Below the pieces are notes generated by a model, which was given only the letters and a program-made list of their open reading frames with translations, searched no databases and was not told the origin of the DNA. 23,491 nucleotides of DNA, from assembly GCA_013817065.1 (NCBI GenBank), contig JACDDJ010000004.1:1-23491 (forward strand), given 5' to 3'. Positions 7,264 to 14,149 of the stretch are shown piece after piece. Both the position numbers and the translations under genes were made by a program. This DNA comes from Acidobacteriota bacterium. Its GTDB lineage: Bacteria; Acidobacteriota; Vicinamibacteria; Vicinamibacterales; 2-12-FULL-66-21. The first letter of the stretch is position 1. Every line of letters begins with the position of its first letter.

Positions 7264-7887
7264 ATGTATTTTTCTACGCGTGTGTTGGTCGTGGCGTGGT
7301 GCGTCCTAATCTTTGCCGCTGCTGTTCCGCAAGCTGCCGCACAACAGACCGGCCAGGGGAGCCCGCAGGCGATTGCCACTTTTGCCGGTGGCTGCTTCTG
7401 GTGCATGGAAGAGGCGTTCGAAGGGGTGGACGGGGTCATTTCGGCGACCTCCGGGTACACCGACGGACGCGTGAAGAACCCGACCTACGAACAGGTGTCT
7501 AACGGCGGCACGGGACACACCGAGGCGATCGAGGTGACGTTCGATCCCTCGAAAATCACCTACGCCCAGCTACTTCAGGTGTTCTGGCGCAACGTGGATG
7601 CGGTTGATGGCGGCGGGCAGTTCTGTGACCGAGGCAGCCAGTATCGATCCGGCATCTATTATCACTCAGAAGAACAGCAGCGCCAGGCCGAGTCCTCCAA
7701 GCAGGAAGTCGCGAAGCGGCTGGGCCAGACGATCGCGACCGAGATCGTCAAGGCGAGCCCGTTCTACCAGGCCGAGGGTTATCACCAGGACTACTACAAG
7801 AAGAACTCGGTCAAGTACAAGTTCTACAAGTGGAATTGCGGACGGGCGCAGCGGCTGGAAAAGCTCTGGGGTAAGCAGCCAAGTTAG
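7264..7887 (+). CDS. msrA: Exported peptide-methionine (S)-S-oxide reductase MsrA
   Basis: A 207-residue MsrA. The signal peptide (MYFSTRVLVVAWCVLIFAAA, cut near QAAAQ) indicates periplasmic location. The catalytic motif AGGCFWCMEE places the nucleophile at Cys44, with Cys47 following; TSGYTDGRVKNPTYEQVS, GHTEAIEVTFDP and SQYRSGIYYHSEEQ are all family hallmarks. The ATG at 7264 lies just after the msrB stop (7259-7261), so start and coupling are clear; longer in-frame readings into msrB are not real. Together MsrB and MsrA would repair both epimers of oxidised Met in exported proteins. The stop overlaps that of the convergent desaturase remnant. Confidence 0.95.
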   Translation: MYFSTRVLVVAWCVLIFAAAVPQAAAQQTGQGSPQAIATFAGGCFWCMEEAFEGVDGVISATSGYTDGRVKNPTYEQVSNGGTGHTEAIEVTFDPSKITYAQLLQVFWRNVDAVDGGGQFCDRGSQYRSGIYYHSEEQQRQAESSKQEVAKRLGQTIATEIVKASPFYQAEGYHQDYYKKNSVKYKFYKWNCGRAQRLEKLWGKQPS

Positions 7888-8094
7888 TCGGGCAGCCGCT
7901 CGGCCACGAACGGAAGCGCCAGCATCCGCGAGAGCCCGACGCGCTCTGGATCGTCAAACGATCTGACCCCGATCGTGATCGACTGCTGAGGCACATCGCG
8001 CTTCAACGTCCCGTGCAGCCAGTCCCAGACGGTGAGCCCGCTCGACCAGTTCGCGCGGCAGCCTGCACGAACGGCGGACGGGCTGTCCCCTGCT
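7884..8094 (-). pseudogene. C-terminal remnant of a probable sterol desaturase/fatty acid hydroxylase
   Basis: On minus, an open reading follows directly after the histidine kinase stop and ends at a TAA (7886-7884). It has no start codon of its own. The translation includes NWSSGLTVWDWLHGTLKRD, then VPQQSITIGVRSFDDPERVG and MLALPFVAERLPD. NxSSGLTxWDxLHGT followed by VPQxxITIGV resembles the C-terminal end of sterol desaturase family membrane proteins. The membrane helices and histidine clusters that bind the di-iron site are absent, so only the last 65 or so residues remain. Assignment is by pattern memory and moderate. Confidence 0.45.
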
Positions 8095-8997
8095 TCAGGG
8101 CTCAGCGGCGCGAAGAGTAAATATGAAAGAAGCTCCCGTGTTCGGCTCGCTGCGGACGCTCAGGCGACTGTCGTGCAAATCGAGGATCCGTTTGGCAATG
8201 GCGAGACCCAGGCCGGCCCCCTCCGCCGAGTCCGCACCCGTGCCCGCCGCACGGTAGAAGCGTTCGAAGATGTGCGGCAGTTCCACAGCGGCAATGCCCG
8301 GTCCCGTATCGGAGACCTGGACGAGCACGCCTTCCCCATCGGGATGGCAGACCAGTGAAACACGCCCGCCTTCCGGTGTGTGGCGCACGCCGTTCTCGAT
8401 CAGGTTCACCAGGACACGTTCGATGAGACGGATGTCGGCCGCGACCATTGGCAGGCTCGGACTCAGCACCCCTTCCAGGTCTACGCCTCGACTCGTGGCG
8501 AGCAACTCGAACCGCTGCAGCACGTCCTGACCCAGCTCGCAGAGCGAGAACGGCTCCACGTGCAACTCGACTTCGCGCGCGTCGAGTTTGGCAAGCTCGA
8601 ACAGCTCGGCGACCATCGTCGTGAGCCCTCGACTGTGCTTCAGAGCGACCTGGAGATATCGCCTCTTATCCGCCTCGGTCAGAGTGGGTTCTTTCAGGAG
8701 CAGCGTTTCCAGATAGCCGTGGACCGATGCCATCGGCGTGCGTAAGTCATGGGACACGTTAGCGACGAGATCCCGCCTCAGCCGATCCACGTCCCGAAGG
8801 TTGGCGATCTGATCGACGATACGACCGCTCATCTCGTGGAATGTGAGTCGGAGCAGGTCGATCTCGTCTCCCGGCGGCTTGGAGCCGTGCAGCAGCGCCG
8901 GAGCCTCCGAGAATCCACTCGCACGGAAGGCTTCCATCTCTCGCGCCAGCAACGTCAGCCGCTTGGTCAGCCAGTGCACGATCAGAAGCGCCGCCAC
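8095..8997 (-). CDS. Sensor histidine kinase, N-terminally truncated
   Basis: A 300-residue reading with a complete kinase core. The N-terminus (VAALLIVHWLTKRLTLLARE) looks like the end of a second membrane helix running into a HAMP domain. HisKA follows with the phospho-acceptor His83 in NVSHDLRTPMASVHGY. The ATPase part shows the N box (NLIENGVRHTPEGG), G1 (VSDTGPGIA), F box (IFERFYR) and G2 (GAGLGLAIAKRI). The first membrane helix and periplasmic sensor domain are missing: upstream, the sequence is the 5' region of the divergent outer-membrane gene. GTG at 8997 is only the first possible start. No response regulator is adjacent. It is probably a gene fragment that may or may not be expressed. 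Confidence 0.8.
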   Translation of the reverse strand: MAALLIVHWLTKRLTLLAREMEAFRASGFSEAPALLHGSKPPGDEIDLLRLTFHEMSGRIVDQIANLRDVDRLRRDLVANVSHDLRTPMASVHGYLETLLLKEPTLTEADKRRYLQVALKHSRGLTTMVAELFELAKLDAREVELHVEPFSLCELGQDVLQRFELLATSRGVDLEGVLSPSLPMVAADIRLIERVLVNLIENGVRHTPEGGRVSLVCHPDGEGVLVQVSDTGPGIAAVELPHIFERFYRAAGTGADSAEGAGLGLAIAKRILDLHDSRLSVRSEPNTGASFIFTLRAAEP

Positions 8998-9152
8998 GCT
9001 GTGGAACAGCCTCTCTGGCGTCGCCGTGACACTTTTGTGACCGATTCGGAATGGGCGTGCGACCTCTGATTGGTAACGTCCGAGTCCGGACGCGTGAGGG
9101 CCTCCACCCGCTCTCGCCCGAACCGGAGTCGTTTGCTGGACAGGAGAGCGAG

Positions 9153-9731
9153 ATGCCGCTTCGTACGTTCGTCATGATCGGAGCTCTGTGCGTAGTCCTC
9201 ACCCCCGCCCGGGCCGGAGCCGAGTGGTTCCTCACCCCCTTCGTCGGAGCGGCCTTCGGCGGTGGTGTAGCGGACGGGCCGAAGGTTGACTACGGAGGCG
9301 CCGCCGGCTGGATGGGGAGGGTGGTCGGGTTCGAAGTGGACGTGAGCCACCGGCCGGATTTCTTCGCAGCCGACGATGCTCCCGATTTCCTCTTCGGTGA
9401 GTCGAGCGTCACTTCGATCATGTTCAACGGGCTCGTCGCGGCGCCGGGCGTCTTCGGCAAACGTCTGCGGCCATACGCGGCTGGGGGCGTGGGTCTGGTG
9501 CGATCTCGCATTGGCGGCGACGAGGACTTCATCCGGGGCGACAACGACAACTTCGGGTTCAACGTCGGCGGCGGGGTCCTCGGCCACCTCACCGATCGGA
9601 TCGGGGTCCGCGGCGACATCAGGTTCTTTCGAGACCTGCAGGATCTGGAAGGGGAGAGCGAGTTCTTCAATCTGGGGAACGAGAAGCTGGATTTCTGGCG
9701 CGCGACACTCGGAGTCACCTTTCGCTTTTGA
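9153..9731 (+). CDS. Outer-membrane beta-barrel protein
   Basis: A 192-residue protein. The signal peptide MPLRTFVMIGALCVVLTPAR ends near AGAEW. The mature chain is Gly-rich with alternating hydrophobic/polar strands (FLTPFVGAAFGGG, RLRPYAAGGVGLV, FGFNVGGGVLGHL) and ends in LGVTFRF, with the terminal Phe typical of barrel proteins recognised by BamA. It resembles the OmpA-like/OprF-like beta-barrel porin group (outer membrane protein beta-barrel domain, about 180-200 residues). GGAGAG lies just before the ATG at 9153; an in-frame ATG at 9051 gives a poor N-terminus. It precedes the cytochrome gene by 28 bases, so the two are likely co-transcribed. Specific cargo is unknown. Confidence 0.8.
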   Translation: MPLRTFVMIGALCVVLTPARAGAEWFLTPFVGAAFGGGVADGPKVDYGGAAGWMGRVVGFEVDVSHRPDFFAADDAPDFLFGESSVTSIMFNGLVAAPGVFGKRLRPYAAGGVGLVRSRIGGDEDFIRGDNDNFGFNVGGGVLGHLTDRIGVRGDIRFFRDLQDLEGESEFFNLGNEKLDFWRATLGVTFRF

Positions 9732-9748
9732 GACCCGGCTTGCGGGTC
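9732..9748 (+). other. Intercistronic hairpin between barrel protein and cytochrome genes
   Basis: GACCCG (9732-9737) and CGGGTC (9743-9748) form a 6-bp stem with a 5-base loop, immediately after the stop codon and just upstream of the next ribosome binding site. It may tune expression of the cytochrome gene or stabilise the upstream mRNA end. Confidence 0.4.
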
Positions 9749-9759
9749 AGGAGACTGGT

Positions 9760-11394
9760 ATGAGGCACTGTGATGGGGCAGAACCGAACCGCATTTCGCG
9801 ATGGACCACCGGGGTGGCGGTGGTCTGGTCTCTTGGCCTTGCCGGTTACGTGATCGCGCAGTCGGACGGCCCGCGCTTTCCGACCAACCCGAACGTCCAC
9901 CAGCTCGGCACAGCCGCCGCGGGCCGCGACGTCTTCAGGTTCGAGACCTTCGGGAACGAGCGGTTCTGGACCGACGCAGTTCGCCTGCCCGAAGGAATGC
10001 TCGCGTCGAACTTCACGCCTCTGAAGGCCTTGCAGAACGGGCTGCACATCGACAGCGAGGCGGTGCCGGCCGCGCTCCGCGACGCGCTCGTCGCGGAATT
10101 GCGAACGAACCTGTCGGCCGCGCAGGCGCCGCTGCTCAATAGCGTGACGACGACCGTCGCACTCATCAACGCCAACGCCGTGATCGGGTTGCCAGCCAAA
10201 GACACCGATCGCAACGGCAGGATCGATATTCTTGCCGGCGACAAAGTCGGAGCCAGCTGCGCGCTCTGTCACACCATTACCGACGCGTCGGTCGCCAACG
10301 TGCCGAATGGGGGTTCGATCGGACGCCGACTCGACGGCCGGGCGCCCCATACGCTGAACTTCGGCAACCTGGTCGCCACGGGAGCCAATTCGCTCGCCTA
10401 CTATCCAGTGCTGCAGTTATCGCTTACCGCAAACGGCGGCGCGACACTCGGGCGGGCGCCTCGCGGACTCACCGAGGAGTCGAGCGAGGCCGAGGCGGAT
10501 GCATATCTCAGCAATCCAGCGTTCTACCCTGTGGGCATGTTCGACGACACGGTCGATGGCAACGGCGATCCGATGCACAATGCGCCGCTGTTCCGCACCG
10601 ATCTCGGGGCGCCGTGGGGCAGCGAGGGCGCCATCCAATTCCTGGACAACTTCAGTAACCTCGTCTACACCGCGCTCCTGGATCCGACGACGCTGACCAC
10701 ACCAGGCGGGCGCGCGTTCCTCCGGGCGCTGGGAGGGCCCGCTGCCGGCCAGGAAATCGCCGACGACTATGTTCGGGTGCTGACCAGGACAGGCGTGAGT
10801 GGCTACCCATTCGTGCAGGCGTCGGCGCATCCCCAGCCCGGGAGCGAAGCCGCGCCGCTGGGGATCCGGGTGGACAACACCAAGCTGCTCGACATGAACG
10901 CGTACCTGAATAGCCTCGAGGCCCCTCCCGGTGTCAACGACAACGCGGGAGCCGTCGCCCGTGGGCGCGCCCAGTTCCGCCTCAACTGCACCTTCTGCCA
11001 CAACGTCGACCAGAGCACGTTCGTCCCGCCAGCCATCGTGCCGATGCGGTTCATCTTTCCGGGCGACCAGCCTGTGGTCCTGCTGCCGCAGCGGATGCCG
11101 CCGCTCAATCCGATCGTCAATACGCCGGGGAACATCTTCGACGACAAGATGGCGGTCGTGAATGCCAGCTTGCGTGGATTGGAACGAGGCATCGCGTTGC
11201 CGTTGCTCCTGGACCTGGCTCGCAAGCCCGTCTTCCTGCATGACAACTCGGTGCCCAGCTTGGACGCGCTCTTCGACCCGAGCCGCGGTCCGACGGCGCC
11301 GCATCCCTTTTATCTCTCGCGGAAAGGCCATCGCGACGACATCGTCGCGTTTCTTCGCAGCTTGACGACATCGAGGTCGGGAACACCAAGGTGA
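9760..11394 (+). CDS. Exported di-haem cytochrome c
   Basis: A 544-residue protein. The N-terminal hydrophobic segment WTTGVAVVWSLGLAGYVIAQ is a signal peptide or anchor. Two haem c attachment motifs are visible: CALCH (Cys167, Cys170, His171) and CTFCH (Cys410, Cys413, His414). The 243-residue gap between them is longer than in simple di-haem cytochromes and suggests two separate cytochrome domains. A segment before the first haem reads KDTDRNGRIDI, like a calcium-binding loop, and DTVDGNGDPM similarly. The layout loosely recalls MauG/cytochrome peroxidase-like proteins but no specific subgroup is claimed. GGAG lies upstream of the ATG at 9760. It probably works in periplasmic electron transfer and is co-transcribed with the barrel protein. 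Confidence 0.8.
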   Translation: MRHCDGAEPNRISRWTTGVAVVWSLGLAGYVIAQSDGPRFPTNPNVHQLGTAAAGRDVFRFETFGNERFWTDAVRLPEGMLASNFTPLKALQNGLHIDSEAVPAALRDALVAELRTNLSAAQAPLLNSVTTTVALINANAVIGLPAKDTDRNGRIDILAGDKVGASCALCHTITDASVANVPNGGSIGRRLDGRAPHTLNFGNLVATGANSLAYYPVLQLSLTANGGATLGRAPRGLTEESSEAEADAYLSNPAFYPVGMFDDTVDGNGDPMHNAPLFRTDLGAPWGSEGAIQFLDNFSNLVYTALLDPTTLTTPGGRAFLRALGGPAAGQEIADDYVRVLTRTGVSGYPFVQASAHPQPGSEAAPLGIRVDNTKLLDMNAYLNSLEAPPGVNDNAGAVARGRAQFRLNCTFCHNVDQSTFVPPAIVPMRFIFPGDQPVVLLPQRMPPLNPIVNTPGNIFDDKMAVVNASLRGLERGIALPLLLDLARKPVFLHDNSVPSLDALFDPSRGPTAPHPFYLSRKGHRDDIVAFLRSLTTSRSGTPR

Positions 11395-11540
11395 GGTGAA
11401 GGATCAACGACCCGCTCATGGCTGATACAGCTGGACTGAGCCCGAATGCAGACAGAGATCTCAAATTGTCAGTGTGAAATCAACGGGGACATGAAATGAA
11501 CAGGGAATAAAAGGCAGAACACTCGTGGCGACGCTGCTTC

Positions 11541-12652
11541 GTGCTGACCGCGGTCGGCACGATGATGGCTCAGAACGGGCGGCGGCCCGGCGAGGGTGGC
11601 GGAGCGGTCTTCGCCATGACCAACGCGACCGCCGGTAACGAAATTGTGGTCTACAGCCGCAACGCCGACGGCGCCATCGAACGGCTCAACCGCAATGTGC
11701 CCACACGCGGACTTGGCATCGGCGTCGATACCGATACCCAGGGTCCGCTGCGGCTCAGCGCCGATCACCGCTTCCTCTACGCGGTCAATCCCGGCAGCGA
11801 CAACGTGACCGTCTTCGAAGTGAGCGGAACCCGCCTCAAGTTCCTTCAGATCGTCGATGCGGGCGATCAGCCGCTCAGCCTGACGCTTACGGACGATCTG
11901 CTCTACGTGCTCAACGGATCAGTGGCGGGAAACGGTATTCGCGGCTTCAGGATTGCCTCGGACGGCACGTTGACACCGCTGCCGAACTCATTCAGGGCGC
12001 TGAGCTCACCGATCGCCGTGCCAGGTGAAGTTCGATTCAGTCCTGACGGCGGGGTCATTCTTGTCACCCACAAGACCACCAACGTGTTGCTGACACCTCA
12101 GAACGCCATCGATGCTTTCACGATTGGAGCCGACGGATACGCCAGCGCGACCCCCGTCAGAAACGAATCCTTCGGCCTTCGTCCATTCAGCTGGCGTTCC
12201 GCGATGACGCCAGACTGGTGGTAGTCGAAGCCTTCAACGCGGCGCCCAATGTGTCGGCGGCGTCCTCATATCTGTTGAACCCGGACGGCACGATCTCAGT
12301 GATCAGTGGTTCTGTTCAGAACGGTCAAAGGGATATCTGCTGGGTCGTCATCACCCACGATGGCCGCTTCGCCTTTACGGCGAACTTCGGCAGCGGCACG
12401 ATCTCCAGCTACAGCTTCTCCCCTGCCGGGACGCTCGCTCTGCTCAATGGCAGCGCCACATTTCTGGGCGCGACAAGTCAGCCAGTGGATCTGAGTCTCA
12501 ACGCCAGCGGGCAGTTCCTGTATCAACTGCTCAGAGGCACCGGCGCGGTGGCGGCCTTCCGCATCGAAGCCAACGCCAGCCTGACGCCCCTGGGCGTCGT
12601 GGTCGGCGGCCTTCCCGTAGCCGACGGAGCCTCCGGTCTGGCCGCCTACTAG
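11541..12652 (+). pseudogene. Seven-bladed lactonase-like beta-propeller, interrupted by a frameshift
   Basis: Two overlapping readings (11541-12224 and 12218-12652) form one protein of about 370 residues, a 6-phosphogluconolactonase-like (PF10282) propeller. Blade motifs recur: LSADHRFLYAVNPGSDNVTV, VRFSPDGGVILVTHKTTN, ITHDGRFAFTANFGSGTI and LSLNASGQFLYQLL. At about 12190 one base appears missing: frame 1 reads PFSWRSAMTPDWW then stops, while the other frame gives LAFRDDARLVVVEAFNAAPN, the expected continuation. The N-terminus is also unsettled: GTG at 11541 is usable, but an ATG at 11496 followed by MNRE and a stop suggests another small shift. If real, the protein is split and likely inactive; a sequencing indel is the alternative. 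Confidence 0.75.
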
Positions 12653-12673
12653 GAGACGAGGCTCGCACGCGGC

Positions 12674-12696
12674 CCGGTCACGAGTCGGGTGACCGG
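12674..12696 (+). terminator. Inverted repeat after the lactonase-like gene
   Basis: CCGGTCAC (12674-12681) and GTGACCGG (12689-12696) form a perfect 8-bp stem with a 7-base loop, 21 bases after the lactonase stop. There is no T-run, so termination is likely but unproven; it could also serve the convergent minus-strand block. Confidence 0.45.
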
Positions 12697-12793
12697 ACTA
12701 CGTCGGGGGCACGTCGCGCCCACTGCGGTCGGCAAGAGGAAACGTGCCGGCCGCAGCAACCTCACCCTCTCAACGACCGTAGAATCGCTGGCG

Positions 12794-13086
12794 CTAGAGC
12801 TTTGTCGCCAGCACGTTCGACTTTCTCGACCGTCGGCGGCTGAGCGAGCAGTTCGGGGGCTTTCGCCATCAGCGCGGCGGCGATCTGCCGACAAGGTGCG
12901 CCTGCCGGCCGGCGTCGTCGGCAAACGCATCGAAGATGCCGAAGGTCGTGGGACCCACCTTCGAGGCGAACCAGAGTGTCGTCGCCGCCTCGGCGTTTGC
13001 CAGCGGGAGCGCACCCTTCAACAGGCTTCGACCTCGCCCCCCTTGCCGGGCTTGGCTTCGAGCCGAGCGAGCAATGCAACGTGAAC
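12794..13086 (-). pseudogene. Antibiotic biosynthesis monooxygenase-like pseudogene
   Basis: The pieces on minus fit a small ABM-fold protein: VHVALLARLEAKPGKGGEVE, then (shift) LKGALPLANAEAATTLWFAS, KVGPTTFGIFDAFADDAGRQ, then (shift) QIAAALMAKAPELLAQPP, TVEKV and, after a third shift, VLATKL and a TAG at 12796-12794. The order and spacing match a putative quinol monooxygenase of about 97 residues. At least three single-base frameshifts and no clear start codon make it non-functional as read. It lies downstream of the nucleotidyltransferase pseudogene in the same decayed block. Confidence 0.65.
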
Positions 13087-13150
13087 CCGTTGAACCGACC
13101 TTTTCAGCGAAGATGAACCGGGCTCCGACTGTGTCAGGGCTTGATCACCA

Positions 13151-13645
13151 TCATGGCTCCTGGCGTTCTGCCCGCACGACCTCTTCGAGATAACGCCGAT
13201 CTGCGGCATCGGAAGGACGCACCGTATCCTTGGTCTGTATGAGGGTCGCGGCACTGACCAGCGGTATGGTGACGCGTCGATCGTGACACTCGTAGCGTCT
13301 TTCGCGGCGCTGTCGTAGTCGATCCCGCAGGCCAGGGCCATGAGGGCGACGACGATCTCATCGGCCACCCGGACGACGGTGTTACCCGCGACGTCGTATC
13401 GGCGACCTCATCGACGGCACGGTCTTCGAGGATTCGAAGGGCCTGCTTCACCCGACCACGTTCTCCGCCGAGGCGTCAATGAGCAGGTCGATGTCCTTGG
13501 TGGAGCGAGCGCCACCGTGGGGGATGACGGCGAAGCCACCGATGAGAAGGTAGCGCGCTTGCGCGGCGTTCAGCGCGCGGCAGATCCGGACGAGGTCTTC
13601 AATTTGAGGCTCGCGTGCGTACGGGCCATCGCGCGCGTCATCCAC
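13151..13645 (-). pseudogene. Nucleotidyltransferase-family (AbiEii/MNT-like) pseudogene
   Basis: The N-terminal part reads RICRALNAAQARYLLIGGFA then VIPHGGARSTKDIDLLIDAS, with the GGFA helix-turn and the D-x-D of the polymerase-beta nucleotidyltransferase fold. After a shift near 13452 follows RVKQALRILEDRAVDEVAD; after another near 13400, NTVVRVADEIVVALMALACG and IDYDSAAKDATSVTID; after a third near 13280, VTIPLVSAATLIQTKDTVRP, SDAADRRYLEEVV and a TGA at 13153-13151. These segments correspond in order to a nucleotidyltransferase of about 160 residues of the kind found in AbiE-type or MNT toxin-antitoxin contexts. GTG at 13645 is a possible start, overlapping the upstream small ORF. The gene appears inactivated by at least three single-base deletions. 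Confidence 0.7.
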
Positions 13646-13785
13646 GCGTCAGCCTCCTCGAAACTGGTGAACCGGTAGACGCCGCGCGGCACGAGCGCCC
13701 CCGTCCCGCGCACCGCTGCCAGCGTGCGCTGGAGCCCGCCGAGTGTGTCGCCATCGACGCGCCGGCGTCCCACCGTCTTGATCAT
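13570..13785 (-). CDS. Small protein upstream of the nucleotidyltransferase (possible partner)
   Basis: A 71-residue reading: it begins MIKTVGRRRVDGDTLGGLQR and contains GVYRFTSFEEADAWMTRAMA. GVYRFxSFEEADxWM recurs, from memory, in short proteins encoded just before nucleotidyltransferase genes, so I infer a partner or antitoxin-like role. Its ATG lies 9 bases after the stop of the preceding small gene, with AGGA adjoining. Its tail (after MARTHA) overlaps the start of the nucleotidyltransferase pseudogene and may itself be frameshifted. No confident function. Confidence 0.45.
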   Translation of the reverse strand: MIKTVGRRRVDGDTLGGLQRTLAAVRGTGALVPRGVYRFTSFEEADAWMTRAMARTHASLKLKTSSGSAAR

Positions 13786-13794
13786 CCTGCGTTT

Positions 13795-14019
13795 CTACAC
13801 GGCTGGCCCGAAGCCGGCGTTCTCGAACGCTGCCCGGAAGCGACGACATCTAAGACACGACCGCTCGGGACTCGGGAACGGATGCTCGATCGACAGGCCC
13901 AGTCCGCGGAGCCGGGGCGCCCCAATCGAGACCGGGAGCGCTTCCACTGTTTCGGCCCCGCGCGCCACGTCCCTCAAGCCGCGCTCGATCAGATCCGCAC
14001 CGGGAATCGAGAGATCCAT
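13795..14019 (-). CDS. Small protein of the decayed module, probably damaged at its C-terminus
   Basis: A 74-residue reading that begins MDLSIPGADLIERGLRDVAR and continues GAETVEALPVSIGAPRLRGL. I recall this opening (IPGADLI-x-G-x-x-D-L, then a VSIGAPRLR motif) in short conserved proteins of about 95 residues near toxin-antitoxin-like genes. The usual C-terminal part seems missing: after HPFPSPE the sequence becomes Arg/Cys-rich and ends FENAGFGPAV, which suggests an internal deletion or shift. It is the first gene of a three-gene minus run with the next small ORF and the nucleotidyltransferase. No ribosome binding site is obvious. Role unknown. Confidence 0.45.
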   Translation of the reverse strand: MDLSIPGADLIERGLRDVARGAETVEALPVSIGAPRLRGLGLSIEHPFPSPERSCLRCRRFRAAFENAGFGPAV

Positions 14020-14040
14020 ACGCCGATTATGACGAGCAGC

Positions 14041-14069
14041 CATCAGCGTTGTGATCCCGGTCTGGCGCG
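14041..14069 (+). repeat. 29-bp repeat, copy 2 (28/29 match to 1873-1901)
   Basis: Read on plus, this stretch would encode ISVVIPVWR, as at the start of the glycosyltransferase at 1862, but the reading stops within about 12 codons. It may be a scrap of a second glycosyltransferase gene or a recombination scar. It lies between the divergent starts of the small minus gene and the protease. Confidence 0.8.
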
Positions 14070-14113
14070 GCAACAGTAAGTGCGAGCTGAGGCCGGGTTG
14101 AAACGCCGGCCAC

Positions 14114-14149
14114 TGGAGGAAAAGGCGCCTGTCACCTATACTGCGCGAC
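14114..14149 (+). promoter_or_regulatory. Candidate promoter giving a leaderless protease mRNA
   Basis: TATACT at 14137-14142 is a good -10 box and lies only 7 bases before the ATG at 14150, so the transcript would begin at or next to the start codon. A weak -35 (TGGAGG, 14114-14119) sits 17 bases upstream. No ribosome binding site lies at normal distance, which fits leaderless translation. Confidence 0.4.

Noticed and set aside
10417..11331. 304-residue minus reading opposite the cytochrome
   Set aside because: Shadow; the plus strand carries two CxxCH motifs and a signal peptide.
11470..11515. Sequence before the lactonase gene (around GGGGACATGAAATGAACAGG), reminiscent of scraps seen near transposase genes
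   Set aside because: No inverted repeats, target duplication or transposase reading nearby; recollection alone is not enough to call a mobile element.
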